Assembly (NCBI GenBank): GCA_034509495.1
Contig: CM067518.1
Coordinates: forward strand, 7,371,695 to 7,435,694
DNA length: 64,000 nucleotides
Source of the DNA: Acestrorhynchus altus
Taxonomy: Eukaryota > Chordata > Actinopteri > Characiformes > Acestrorhynchidae
Direction: 5' to 3'
Shown: positions 45,268-57,359 of the stretch, piece after piece
Numbering within the stretch: position 1 is the first letter of the stretch
Layout: each line of letters starts with the position of its first letter
The notes under the pieces: generated by a model
What the model saw: only the letters and a program-made list of their open reading frames with translations
The model's database searches: none
What the model was told of the DNA's origin: nothing
Program-made: the position numbers and the translations under genes

Positions 45268-46010
45268 TGCATGTGGGCACACACTCTTGTTCAAGCTACT
45301 ACATTGTATTACCATCATGAACATTACACCCACCTGTGACTGCTGGTCTGTATCATTGTCTTGCATAAGTGTTGTTTAAGATCCACACATTATTGCACCT
45401 CTTACATGATTATGTGGACCCTCCCACTGGTTTCTCTGTGCTAGTCAGTGGCTCCAGTAATTGCAGAACATTAAGTTACTTGGGCTATCGCAGCCATCAC
45501 AGACTTAAAACAAATCAAATAAACAAATCAAATTACATTTTAATTAAAGCACCATTTGTACACTGTGGATAAAGGGCTCTTCTCTGTAATGGAAAGAGTT
45601 TTAAATAACTTTTTTTATGGTTCAATATATCACCAAAAAGGTCCAACCAACGTTATCCATTTTCCAGCCTCTCTTCATCTATTACACTGTAAAACATGTC
45701 ATCAGTTCAAACTAAAACTACTTCTATTAACTAGTTTTATTCAGCCCAAATAAATTCTTCGATATATTTGGTTCTCTTTGATTCAAACTGTCAAACAACC
45801 TTTTTTTACACTTTAGAATTAAACAAGTAATTTTGTTACTGCTCCTTTAAGATGTATGTAAATGCTTTACCTGGCCTGTGCTGTGCCTCACTGCAAAAGC
45901 AATCTGGGGTGAAACACCTTTTATAACTTCAGATTGAACAGGTGGGGACAGACTGCTGTAGGCTGAACAGTTAGACACAAAAACAGTGAATTCAAAACAG
46001 GGAGCCTAGT
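44516..46010. other. AT-rich intergenic DNA with (CA)n
   Basis: Includes (AC)n at 45215-45264. No gene or other assigned repeat. Confidence 0.5.
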
Positions 46011-46099
46011 TTCCTTATACGAACATCTGGATTGAGTGATTGCTATACATTGAAACCTTATCAGTGTTTTCAACTTAAATTGATTTTTACATTAAAGGA

Positions 46100-46541
46100 A
46101 TGAATAAAATGTTTGCATATTACAGGGAGAGGAAAAAGCACCACACAGACAGGATTATCTTAACTCAGGATCATTAACCTACAGACACATACTTCCATGT
46201 TGGTCTCTTCTTGGTGAGATGAAATATCAGCCAGTAATCCAGTTAGGAAAAAATTCCCTTGTTTCCAACTTAATTAAATCCCAGTTTAAATACTAATGGA
46301 GCCTCCTAGTGCATGTGTACTGCTCTGACCATGTGTACATGCTCGACTTTCACAAAGACTCAGACTAATCTATGAGGGGGGGGTGGGGCTAATGCTTTCT
46401 TTTTTGCTCAGTGTTCAAATTTTACAAAAAAGTCTTGAGACGGGATAATATAGATACACACATAAGTAGCAAAAAAATAATAATAAAGTTTAAAAAGTTT
46501 AATAAATGTTATTTTATTTTATTTGAAGTATTTTAAAGAAT

Positions 46542-46576
<35 letters not shown>

Positions 46577-46960
46577 TCAATTTAATCAGTACAAAAAAGT
46601 AATCAAAATCTCATATTTCCAGCGCAGAAACACTTTAAATTATGAATTCACAACAGAATTTCTGAGATACAAAGTGTTTTTAGTCCTTATTAAAAATACA
46701 TTACAATAAATACATGTAGAATAAATACATTTTTGATCAACACATGATAAAATCCATACAAATATTTAAATTCTGTTAATATGTACATCTCAAATGAAGA
46801 CATTTTTAAGGAGCCTAGGATCTCCTGAAAATAACAGCATCTGTCATGTGTGACTGTCTTGTATAAATACTTTTCAAATTGTTTTGGGGGAATAAAAATA
46901 TGTCAAATTATGAAAACATCCCCCAAAATTGGCCGAGGTGTCTAAATGTTAATGGGAATC
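46100..46960 (-). repeat. dispersed repeat family F2, copy 4 (reverse)
   Basis: Plus strand reads 'ctcaggatcattaacctaca', 'ccagtaatccagttaggaaa', 'acatctcaaatgaagacatt' and 'ggagatctcctg'-type words. An (ATT)n tract at about 46,541-46,575 interrupts it. It appears to reach the far end of the family near 'ggccgaggtgtctaaatgtt'. Confidence 0.65.
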
Positions 46961-47395
46961 ATCAACCGAATGTACCATTTTGTCTCACAATACCTGATAT
47001 GTGTCTGGGAAACCTCAAAACTTCACCACCTGACCTTTTTTAATGCAGTGGTCTTTCTGTCAGGATAGAACAACACATTTATTAATATGTTAAAACACTA
47101 CATTGTGCAGTCACATGATATCCTATAAAAAAAATGCAGGCTATCATTTGACTGCACAACATAATCACATGCAACTCTGTGTCAAGTCATGGAGAACCGC
47201 TGTAATTTCTAGAGCCTGCAGGAATGAGAATCAATAAATCAATTGGATATGTACTGTATTGTCTGAATATGATCAAAAAAATGAGCAGGAATTGCAGTAG
47301 AAATAGAAAAAACAGGGAATTACATGTAAAATTCCATTTGTGGCATGTCCATCTCTATGAGCTGCTGCATCACCTCGAGTCTGAATTTTTAATTG
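46961..47395. other. intergenic, nothing assigned
   Basis: No gene. Confidence 0.45.
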
Positions 47396-47399
47396 TTGT

Positions 47400-47830
47400 T
47401 TTTTTCCAGTAGGCCATCCTCAGGGAGACAGAGCGGGTGCTCTGAAAGGTTAGTGCTCCCTGACGCAATGGGTTTCACATAATGTCGTGTCTTTCTCAGT
47501 TAGCATTTTCGCCTGTGGTTAATAATGTAGTCGCCCGGCATCAGCCAGTCACGGTGGTGGCACGTTGATGTGGAAGAGGAAATGTGATCTCTCCTCTATA
47601 AAAAAAAACAAAAAAAACAATTACTGCTGAAGAAGATCTTTTTTTTCTTCTCAAAGGTTGTTTTTCTGCCTCCATTTGAAGATTCATCAGTAATCAAGGG
47701 TTAATTTCACACCCCAGTGAATTGCCTGCCTTAATCTCTATTCGGAGTAATTAAATCTGTCCAATAAAGTGAGCTCTTTTTGTCTTTGTGCTCAGCCTCC
47801 TTTCTACTCATCTTATTGTTTTACATCCTT
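47400..47830. promoter_or_regulatory. candidate conserved non-coding element 10
   Basis: Repeat-poor island with 'gtagtcgcccggcatcagcc', 'cacggtggtggcacgttgat' and 'cagtaatcaagggttaattt', plus TAATTAAAT near 47,747. Good enhancer-like texture, no ORF. Confidence 0.38.
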
Positions 47831-47927
47831 CACATCTCATCTCCTGAAGTACAGGCCATCCAGAGTCCCCTGACAGGCTGAGTCTATCCTTAAAATTAAA
47901 ACATTCCTGACCTATGTGAGATGACAA

Positions 47928-48480
<553 letters not shown>

Positions 48481-48489
48481 AGAAAAGCT

Positions 48490-48760
48490 GACACATTGGG
48501 TTTTTTCCACTCTTCTCCTTCTCGTTCTCTCCCTCTCTCTTTTTTGTTTTTTTTTGTTCTTTCTATTTGGGTGAATGAAATCGGAGGATTTGACCCTGTC
48601 AATCAGGCCCAGTGACAAGTTTAATCATGGAGCGCCCTCCACAAAATCATGGCTAAATAGGAATGCAAATAATAGAGCGCCAGGGCCTCTTATAAATGCT
48701 AATCAAGAGGACTAATCAACTGACAGGTCCACAGATCCTGCTCTCTCGAGGAGTCACTCA
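48490..48760. promoter_or_regulatory. candidate conserved non-coding element 11
   Basis: Contains the perfect POU octamer ATGCAAAT at 48663-48670, then 'agagcgccagggcctcttat' and 'ctaatcaagaggactaatca' with paired TAATC homeodomain-like words. Repeat-free after about 48,560. Confidence 0.42.
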
Positions 48761-49380
48761 AACTTTTTCTCTCATTTCTCACTCCGCCTGTCTTCCTTCC
48801 TTTCTTCCTATCTTTCTTTCAATCTCCATCTCCCAATTCAGTCCATAAAGCTCATGTTCTGTGTGAACTGCAGTGAAAAAGTCATGCACTGGGTTTTCAC
48901 TTGAATAAAATGTTGTTTCCAGTGTTGAGTAAACTGAGAGACACGATTGTGGTTTTGGAATTTTTGTCAGTGTTCTTTCACAAAATGTAGAACTTTTCTT
49001 GTATTAATTTGTCTTACAAACTCTATTTTTTGTTGATTTTGTAGTGACAGGACCAAAAGAAAGAGTCCAAAATCTTTCTGCTGTAAAGATGATACATATT
49101 TTGGCAGCTATAGATCAGGCATCGTGTCAAAGTAGTTAAATTGTTGAGTTTTACAGTAACTAGTTCCTCTGTTATTTGCAGAGAATCCTGAGAAAGTGAC
49201 CATTTCTAAAGTACAATGTTTTTTATGAGGAATATTTCATCCATGTGTCAATGATTCACAGGTTAAAATCAAACAAATTCAATTCATCACAGTGTAACAA
49301 AATCAAAAGACCCATTCTAAGTGTTCCTCTGTGCCACTGATTGTTTCACTGAAGCCTTTGCCAAAGTTTGATATATTTAC
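48761..49380. other. intergenic, nothing assigned
   Basis: No gene or clear repeat. Confidence 0.45.
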
Positions 49381-49384
49381 ATGT

Positions 49385-49835
49385 ATGTAATCACGATGGC
49401 CTTTGATGGATGAATGTATTTAATTTTAATGTCGGCGTGCATTTCTTTTCTTTTTTTTTCCAACTTTGAATCTCATCTTCTGCCGAAGAAGAAAGGGTAT
49501 CTGATGGAGCCGTCCTTACTCCCCCCTTTTTCCCGTCTTCGAGATGGAGTGGCGGCCTATTTCAGAACCATGTAAATGAAGCCATGCCAATCCACTGCTC
49601 TCTGATCCGCCTCAAAAGTGGAGGGCTCTGTAAAGACTTTGAAATGTTGATTTAGGCCCCAGTTTGAGGATGGTGAGTTTCTCTCCCTCCGATACACCTT
49701 TAAAAATACAATTGATCTAAGTTTTATGTGTGCTTCAAAGTTGGCCAGGTTGCCTCTCTCTTTCCCTCTTCCACAATTGTCTGAGATGTCAAAGCTAAAC
49801 GTGAAGTTCCGCCACGTCGGCATCAGAGTCAGGCC
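49385..49835. promoter_or_regulatory. candidate conserved non-coding element 12
   Basis: Contains a TCF/LEF-like 'cctttgatgg' near 49,400, and 'gatggagtggcggcctattt', 'gttccgccacgtcggcatca'. Repeat-free and GC-raised in parts. The 88-residue minus-strand frame has no domain I recognise. Confidence 0.38.
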
Positions 49836-50085
49836 TGATTGTTTGAAGTAGTGCTCTGTGAAAGACTGCAGCCAGCACAGTCCTCTTTTTCAGAGAGATA
49901 TAGTATGTTTTGGGTTGCAGCCCTGCTTTAATCACTTTAACCCTTTTAAGGCTCAGGTATCAAAGGCACCAACAAAAGCATGGCATTAGTTGCAGGAATG
50001 GAGAAAATGACAGGACGTCTATACTTGAGTAAATCTTCACATATGCTTGGTAAAAAGCATGTTTTCCTCGAATAAATGTATTCTG

Positions 50086-50590
50086 ATCACTGATCAGCCA
50101 AAACATTATGACCCGTAGTTCATCCGTTCCTCTGCATACTTTGTTATCCTCTTTTCAGCCTGTTCTTCAATGGTAAGGACCTCACAAGTGTTATGCGGGT
50201 GATGGCACTGCAGTGACACCGACATGATGGTAGTGTGTTAGTTTGTGTTTCTGTGAGCACTGATGAACTGATGATGACTAAAGGATGAGCAACACAAACT
50301 GTACAGCAACAGATGAGCTTCTGCCTTTGACTTTACATCTACAAGGTGGAGTAACGAGGTAGTAGTGTGTACTCGAGGGGACACGGTGTTTAAACACTCC
50401 AGCAGCACTGCTGTGTCTGATCCACTCATACCAGTGCAACACCATACCAGAGTAACCACCATGTCAATGTCACTGCACTCTCAGAATGGTGGTCCTGTGG
50501 GGTCCTGACAGTTGAAGAACATGTGTGAAAGGAGGTTAAGAAAGTATGCAGAGTTGACTGTTAGACAGATTACAATCTGTAATTAACTAC
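50086..50590 (+). repeat. foldback repeat family F1, near full-length copy
   Basis: Starts 'cactgatcagccaaaacatt', the likely terminal inverted repeat, and carries both halves of the family: 'ttcttcaatggtaaggacct' early and its inverse-like 'ggtcctgacagttgaagaac' late. Best copy in the window from which to define the family. Confidence 0.75.
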
Positions 50591-50984
50591 AAAGTTTAAT
50601 TAAGTACCAAATTATACAAATACAAGTTTTATTTTTGTTCCATAAAGCTTTAATTAGAATATGTTGTTGGTTAATCTGCTAGAATAAGACTAAGAAAAAG
50701 ATTTATAAACTTAAAAATAACAGAATGAATGAGAAGAATAATGATGAGCCAGGTGTGTACTATAAAATCTTCTCTCTCTCCACTCCTGAGCGATTATACA
50801 TTAGTGCAATTTACATATAAATCAAATAAAACGGGTATATTGTTTCTTTTTTGTTAGTGTAAAATGATCCAGTACCTATAGGATTGCATCTTTTAATATG
50901 AAACATGATTAGAGAACATTCACTCACCGTCAAAACAGTTGCACTCAATGAATCAAATGATTGCAATGCATGAATGCAATGGTG

Positions 50985-51485
50985 TCACTTTGTATGGAAG
51001 CAAGTCATCCTCAGTGATGAGTTCTACTTTTGATTTGGCGGCGATGGGGAACTTGGTGGAGGCATTGAATAGGGTGTAATTTCATACCAGGCCAGATCAC
51101 CTGTAACAGTCTTTGTTACTGTAATAAAGTCTTGTGTGCCATGGCCAGTCGAATCACCAGACTTATCAATCAATCAATCAAATTTTATTTATATAGCTTT
51201 TAAGTTGTCACAAAGCAGCTTTACAAGGATCCAGGTCCAAGCCTCAAATGAGCAGCCAGTAGGCAAACAGTGGCAAGGAAAAAACTTATCCCTGATTGAA
51301 AATGTGTGGAATGTTATTGTACTTGCTATGAACAACCTAACATTACATTAATATGGTCCTGCAACCGGTGGTCCTACCTTTTCTAAACACACGCTTGTGT
51401 GTCATGGACAGTCACATTGCCAGACATATCCCCGATTGAAAATGTGTGGGATGCTATTGTGCACTCTTTGAACACTCCACTCCTA
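50985..51485 (+). pseudogene. Tc1/mariner relic F with internal duplication
   Basis: In one frame 50,996-51,060 reads ILSDEFYF, resembling the first catalytic Asp region. 51,136-51,310 (omitting an insertion) reads PWPVESPDLS then LIENVWNVIV, the third-residue region of DD34E transposases. A diverged second copy of the latter lies at 51,390-51,475. The middle catalytic region is missing. Confidence 0.65.
51168..51283 (+). mobile_element. 116-bp non-autonomous insertion with 7-bp target duplication
   Basis: It begins with (AATC)n then 'aaattttatttatatagctt', contains 'gtcacaaagcagctttacaa' and ends 'acagtggcaaggaaaa'. These are hallmarks of a dispersed fish repeat. ACTTATC at 51161-51167 and again at 51284-51290 flank it. 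The neighbouring copy of the host sequence at 51,390-51,475 lacks it. Confidence 0.75.
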
Positions 51486-51489
51486 CCGC

Positions 51490-52545
51490 AAAATTGATTC
51501 CATAGTAAAGACATCAATTTACAGAAGATGATGATGATACTGTGAGTTGAATTTGATTTGAATGTTGTGTATAATCTGGCTTTTTAATTTTAATTTTTTG
51601 TATTGAAACAATTGGAAGTGTATTGTAAAGCTTTACAACCTGAATCAAGTGTCCTTACAAATAATTATACATCAGTGTTATTAATTATATGATTGTCTGT
51701 ATATAATACATTTAAATATTATAGAATTAACACACCAGTCAATCTAGACCTATAGAGTGAATTTTTAAATCTGTTATACAGTATTTCTAGACATTTTGTA
51801 AATGTCATACAATAAATAATGAAACCATGCCCAGAAGAGTGCTTATATATTCAGAAAATTCTGGTATCCAAAAGCATTTAATAAAAATACTTTATACAAT
51901 AAATATTATATATTGTAGGTATTTAGGACAGGGATTTATGCTAATGCTCATATCTGGGATTATGAAGAAGAAGAAGGCTTCTTCCTCAGTGCATCTGCTT
52001 TTCACCATCAATAATTTATCTTTAAGAAAGCCTTTTTGTTCAAAGGGAAGAACAGTATTTTACCATAATCATAAATGATTCCCATCTGGTTTAGTTTGTC
52101 AGTCAGAGTTACAGAGAATACAGGAATGTAAACACACTCTCACATCTCCAAAACTATCAGTGGCAAACTCTATTTTTCTCCTCAAAACGATGGTTTACAA
52201 GCTAATCCTCTTGGGGCCATCTGAGTGCTTGCAGTGCTCCCCATCTCAAGAAATCCACATAACTTAGTCTGGCAATGCCAAAGGGAAAAACAAAGACTCG
52301 CTGTAAGAGCGAGTACAAGAAGCTGTCATGCACTGCATGTAAATCCAGCAACGGTCTCCAAGTATGAAAATCGAACTCTACATTTACAGCGTGTCATTTG
52401 GTTGTTTTCTTCATATTCTGGCAAGCCTTCCATCACTTGTAAATACAAAGTATATGTGATACCATAAACTCCAGGACCAGGTGTTGTGGATGGGAGTGTC
52501 ACATTTAACCCCTTAAAATCAGATGGACCCTATATGTGTGCAATA
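51490..52545. other. AT-rich intergenic DNA
   Basis: No gene or assigned repeat. Confidence 0.45.
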
Positions 52546-52549
52546 AAAC

Positions 52550-52590
52550 TCTATACTGTGCCTTCCATAATGTTTGGGACAATATTGTAC
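52550..52590. mobile_element. terminal fragment of a Tc1-like element
   Basis: 'tactgtgccttccataatgt' followed by 'ttgggacaat' matches the terminal inverted repeat of a common fish Tc1 family. The rest of the element is absent. Confidence 0.55.
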
Positions 52591-53430
52591 AGGAGCTATA
52601 CAGCAAACCCCTGCATAAAATATCAGTTGCCTGTGTCACTTAAAATTAACCTCCAGTGTAAAATTAAAGAATCAGAAGTCCAACACTAAACATGCTGTGG
52701 CTTTCTTATTGTACATGCTGTCCCCCATGCTTTGTGAAAAAAACGTGTCATACACTCTAAAAAGACTTTTAATTAAGTATATTGTTTAAAATATGATGTA
52801 TGAATCAATATATTAAATTGATAGCAAATAACTTGACCTCATAATTTGCACTAATAACTGATAATATCATTATGATTATACTGGACTATAATCAAAAACA
52901 AAAATAAACAAAATAATCAAGAAGCTGTTTTTCTTTTGGCTTGCCAGGCACTAGCTGGAACTGGAATGGCTGAATGATTGATTTAAAAATATCTACTAGA
53001 TGATTTTGTTTATAATACATTATATTGTTTGGTTTCTTAAACATATTTCAATGTACTATGCATGTATATCATATTGAGGCTTATTAGTATCCATTTAAAA
53101 ATATAACAACAAACAAAAAAAACTCACCTTTAAAACCATCAGGAAAAAAAAATTATATGTTAATCAGTGCCTAGTATGTACTCCATTCATTGTTCGCTTC
53201 ATTAGTTTAGTCTGTTTAATTATTTTAGATTAATAACTGAACAATAAGCATGCAGTTAAAAGGGTTAGATGCTGTGCCATCTGTTGTGGAAATGACTGTA
53301 TCCTTTGCAATGTTGTTGTGATTTCAGCAATCAGACAATAAGACACTTAATAAGGATGAGGCAGGTATTTTCAGGTCCCTACAGCACTTCATATCTGAAC
53401 TGATATACATTGTTGACTGACAGCTAAAAA
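52591..53430. other. AT-rich intergenic DNA
   Basis: No gene. Confidence 0.45.
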
Positions 53431-53439
53431 GCAGTCTTT

Positions 53440-53780
53440 CTTCACTCCCCCCCGAAGGGAATGATTGCAGAGAAGACCACCCGTACAGCTGGCCGTCTCC
53501 ACAGGCATCAACACAGTATGGCCAGTGTCCAGCCAGAGCATCTATAAAGGCTGGTCTGCTGCTGCTAATGATGCCCCGACTTTTGCTCTTTGCAGGGTGT
53601 GTTTGATTAGGTAGCAGCCATGTACCACATCACCGTGATCTCCATAGATACTGCCCCAGAGCACAACGTGGACGCTGAGTTTCAGAGGAGCCTGGCATCA
53701 CATCAATCCATTCTCCTTCGTCTGCCAGTCAGTCTGACTCTGGTGCAAGGTCATTGAGGACCAAGGCTGAGTCTGAGGTT
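53440..53780. promoter_or_regulatory. candidate conserved non-coding element 13
   Basis: GC-raised block with 'gtacagctggccgtctccac', 'catcaccgtgatctccatag' and 'gcacaacgtggacgctgagt'. No ORF of note. Confidence 0.3.
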
Positions 53781-54126
53781 TTCATTTTATCCTGAAGGGA
53801 TTTTTCCCTTTGATACAGTGACATAGGATGAAACACTGGAGGTGGAGCTCTTATTCACAACTAGGTCAGCTTATGCTGCCACCGTTTTAAATGGCAGGAA
53901 TGCATAAATTACACATCTTTGCATATCTTTTACCTTTGTGTATAAAAGTGTTAACATGGTCAATATCACATGGGCTTGTGGTTCAATATGGCTTCAAATA
54001 ATACAGCTTGCATAACAGAAACACTGACGGTCAGAATTGCATAGCGCACTATGCACCCGTTATCAACTAGGCAGGTAAGACCCCCACACAGACTCCTGTC
54101 TAGCACCTATGAGACTTAAGTCTGGA

Positions 54127-55180
54127 CCAAGGGTGGGCAAACCACGGCCCGCGGGCCACATCCGGCCCGTTGGTCTTTTTAATCCAGCCCGCCGAAGAAT
54201 TGACCAAATCAACTCATATCATGATTATGACTGCATTAATTTGTCCTTGTCATAATGCCTGGCGTTCCATCAGGTGGCGCGGTGGCACATTAGGTGCAGT
54301 AATGCAGTGTGAGCAAGTCTCTGTTATTACTCTGCTCCTGCTCTGAATCCGTCTGCAGCAATGAGTGGGGCAAAGAAAAGTCGACAGTGAGTGCCGGGTT
54401 TATAATAATGAATGGACAACTAAATACTTTTTCACTGAAGTCCAGTCAAAGGCTGTATGTCTTTTTTACAAATAAACTGTTCCTATTTTAAAGGAAAACA
54501 ACATCAGCCGTCACTTTTAAACCAAGCTCACTAATTGCACGAATAACCAGTTAACGCAAGAACGGACGGCATCCGAGGTTGTTAGCTAGTTGCAAGCAAA
54601 TGTCGAACTCATCATTCGCTCATTTCCCAACGCTGGCTACGTTGACAGAGGCTCTCGACATGTGGAAAAATACAGGGAATTCTGCTGTCGGTTCTCTGAT
54701 TTTGGGAAAATTGAAAAGTCAGTTCAGCTGGTGTCGTGTCCCTTCACACAAGACCTTGAAACAGCACCGTAGGAGGTGCAGTTGGAACTGAATGATCTCC
54801 ACTGTGACACTGTCTTAAAGGAGAAGTTCAGCTCTCTTAAACAGGATGAGTTCTCTGCTTCATTAACCACAACCAAATTTCCAAACATCCAGAAGATGGC
54901 ACAGAGGATGCTGGTGTTGTTTGGCTCTATGTATGTGTGTGAACAGACATTTAGTGTGATGAACACCAACAAAGCACCCCACAGATCCCAGTTGAGTGAT
55001 GAACATCTCAGATCTGTTCTGAGAATTTCCACAACAAAACTAACACCAGACTTTGATGCACTGGCAATAAAGCCAAAAACTCTCACCCCAAAGATTCAGA
55101 CTAAACACTGAACTCAGACTCACATCCCAAAGCCTGGTCCCTCAACACAGCCTTGCACTTCAAAGATTCAAGAATAAACT
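54127..55180 (+). pseudogene. internally deleted hAT transposon (GTF2IRD2/ZBED-like)
   Basis: The left end 'gggtgggcaaaccacggccc' is typical of a hAT family. Near 54,361 a decayed start reads MSGAKKSR followed by a broken BED-finger region. From about 54,600 the sequence resumes in the transposase C-terminus. The intact-looking stretch 54,776-55,111 reads QLELNDLHCDTVLKEKF and MLVLFGSMYVCEQTFSVMN, the hAT dimerisation region, ending with a stop. Most of the RNase H-like core between is deleted. No right terminal repeat is seen. Confidence 0.85.
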
Positions 55181-55432
55181 TATGCTAACAGTGGAATACA
55201 CTAGAAGACTCCCTTAAATGCATGCTAAAATACATATAAATAAAATATAAAGTATGACCCCCAACCTCCCTGGTGAAAGGTAACATTCAGAGGGCCATCA
55301 TGCTCCTGGTGGACACTTACATGAACAAAAACAGTTGAACAATAGATCAGAAAAAGAAAAAAAGCTGCCATTATGTGTAGAATAGTTTGAATAGAAATCA
55401 GATTCACACACCAAGGGCTCAAGACTCTAGTA

Positions 55433-55690
55433 TTCAGACTTGCACACTACACACCTGAGACTTGACTCAGCATTGCTCTCTAAAGACTCGACTCGACTCA
55501 CACCCCAGAACACCTGATTCATATTCACCTGATTCAGAACACCCCAGAGGCTGGAGACTTAACTCATTTACCAAGGACTCAAGACACTATTTGAACTGGA
55601 ACACCACACACTTGAGATTTGACACAGCATTGCTCTCTAAAGACTTACACCGCCGTGACTTAAGACTCAACAGCAATCTTATTGTGGCCA
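55433..55690. repeat. imperfect tandem repeat, about 158-base period
   Basis: 'agcattgctctctaaagact' occurs at about 55,469 and again at about 55,627, each preceded by 'cacctgagacttgac'-like words. Many 'gactc/gacttg' words fill the interval, giving a degenerate satellite texture. Confidence 0.6.
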
Positions 55691-55709
55691 TCTCTGGGGC
55701 TCGATAGTG

Positions 55710-56200
55710 TGAATGCATGTTGTGGATATGATGCTTTAGAAGGGAGGAACTGTATTGCTTGTCAAGATTCCAGACTTCAGGCTTTTGCTTAATTTTGTGA
55801 AATTTGATAAACATTTGGTCAAATTTGAAAGACGACAATGGATTAGTGAGAGCGGTCACATTATTTATTAAAAAAAAAAAGTGAAAAATTAGTTAGTGAA
55901 AAATTAAGGCTAACCTATAATATCATCTTACACCAACTCTACCTATTTAAGGAGCTTCCTCATAGGCCTTATGTGACTCAGTATTACCCTTGGAAACGTC
56001 AACGTCACAATGAATAAAAGCAAAATTATTTTAATCTGCCTACAAAGAAAATACTAACGTAGATGTTACAGCAAGCAATAACCTTTTTTCTAATTTTATC
56101 TGCATCACTTTTGCTACTGTTTCCATGCAGATCACCTGCCATGTAAAACTATAGCAAAGCATCTTGCATGTGTTTAATGTTACCCATCTAGATGTCACAG
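55710..56200. other. intergenic, nothing assigned
   Basis: AT-rich, no gene. Confidence 0.45.
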
Positions 56201-56219
56201 AAGTGGCATGTGAAGACTG

Positions 56220-56640
56220 GCAGATAAATGAAGACTACTATGGAGAAAGTCCAGGATGGCAGAGCTGTCTGCTGTATTTATAGCATGTGTGATAACATTG
56301 GGAAGAAATTGACAGACTAGCTAATGATGTGTTGCCGAGTGGCATGGTTGCAGACAAGGGGACCTCTTCAAGCAGGAGGGCACCAGTGGCTGACACCGGG
56401 GATAATAGCTCCGCACAGGGCCCATTGTGCGCGCCCCCCACTCATGGCATTTGGAACTGAGCGCCTCCTATCCCCCTGGACAAACGATCCGTGCTCTGCC
56501 AGGGAATGTCAGACTTTGCGCCTTTCAATCAGCTCGTCTGAAGGATCCTGGCTGGGGCTGCTCTCTTAACCCTCGAATTCATTAATAATTAGCTTAATTG
56601 TGTGAGGCAGGGGGTGGCTAAATCCTCAACACCATCTGAA
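56220..56640. promoter_or_regulatory. candidate conserved non-coding element 14
   Basis: Contains 'ccgcacagggcccattgtgc', 'gtcagactttgcgcctttca' and a homeodomain-rich 'cattaataattagcttaatt' near 56,580. Repeat-free. No protein recognised in the short frames. Confidence 0.42.
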
Positions 56641-56677
56641 TACCTGATTAGAGAAGACATTTTTGAGGACACTCTAA

Positions 56678-56975
56678 GTATCTGTCTGTCTGTCTATCTA
56701 TCTATCTACTGTATTTCTCCATCCATCCATCTCTTTAACTCTCCAGCTGCCTATGAAATCCCAACTCTGATCTATACTTCTATTTCTCCATCCATTCACA
56801 CATAAGTCATTTATCCATCTACTGTATTTCTTTATCCATACATATCCATCCATTCCTCTCTCCATGAACCCACCTCTCCATCTGTTTTTATGTATCAGTC
56901 TCTCCATCTGCCCATCTATTATCCATCTCTCCATCTATTCAGCTTTTTCTACACCATCCATTTTCCATCCACACC
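56678..56975. repeat. degenerate CCAT/CTAT tetranucleotide tract
   Basis: Diverged tandem units of 'tccatc' and 'tatc' types over about 300 bases. Confidence 0.8.
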
Positions 56976-57359
56976 ATATATCCAAATATGTGTGGACGCT
57001 CCAAACAAATGCAATCGGCTACAGTAAATTGTAACTGCTATCAATACAAATATGCATATGCACATTATCTAGTCCCTTTAGAGAAGTACTACAATAGTAG
57101 CTGAGGACTCCTTTGAGAGCTAGAAGGGTATGTGCCACCCCAGTACTGAGATGTGGAACAGTGGAGCAGTCTTTTATGGACGTATGGTGCTCAATTCAAT
57201 ACTTTCAGATCTTCTTTCAATCTACCTATCTACCTATCCATTCGTCTATCTGTTCATGATGGTAAATTCTGTGGGCATTGCCAGTAGAGTCTGTCATTAG
57301 TGCTGTGTGTTCTAGTATTGCTCCAGTCTCATTGGATTCCTCAGAAAGATGTTTGGCTG

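Noticed and set aside
55587..55859. 90-codon minus-strand frame
   Set aside because: No domain recognised, and it overlaps the degenerate satellite.
56678..56975. CRISPR-like regularly spaced repeats
   Set aside because: Degenerate CCAT/CTAT tandem units without unique spacers, in a vertebrate nuclear genome.
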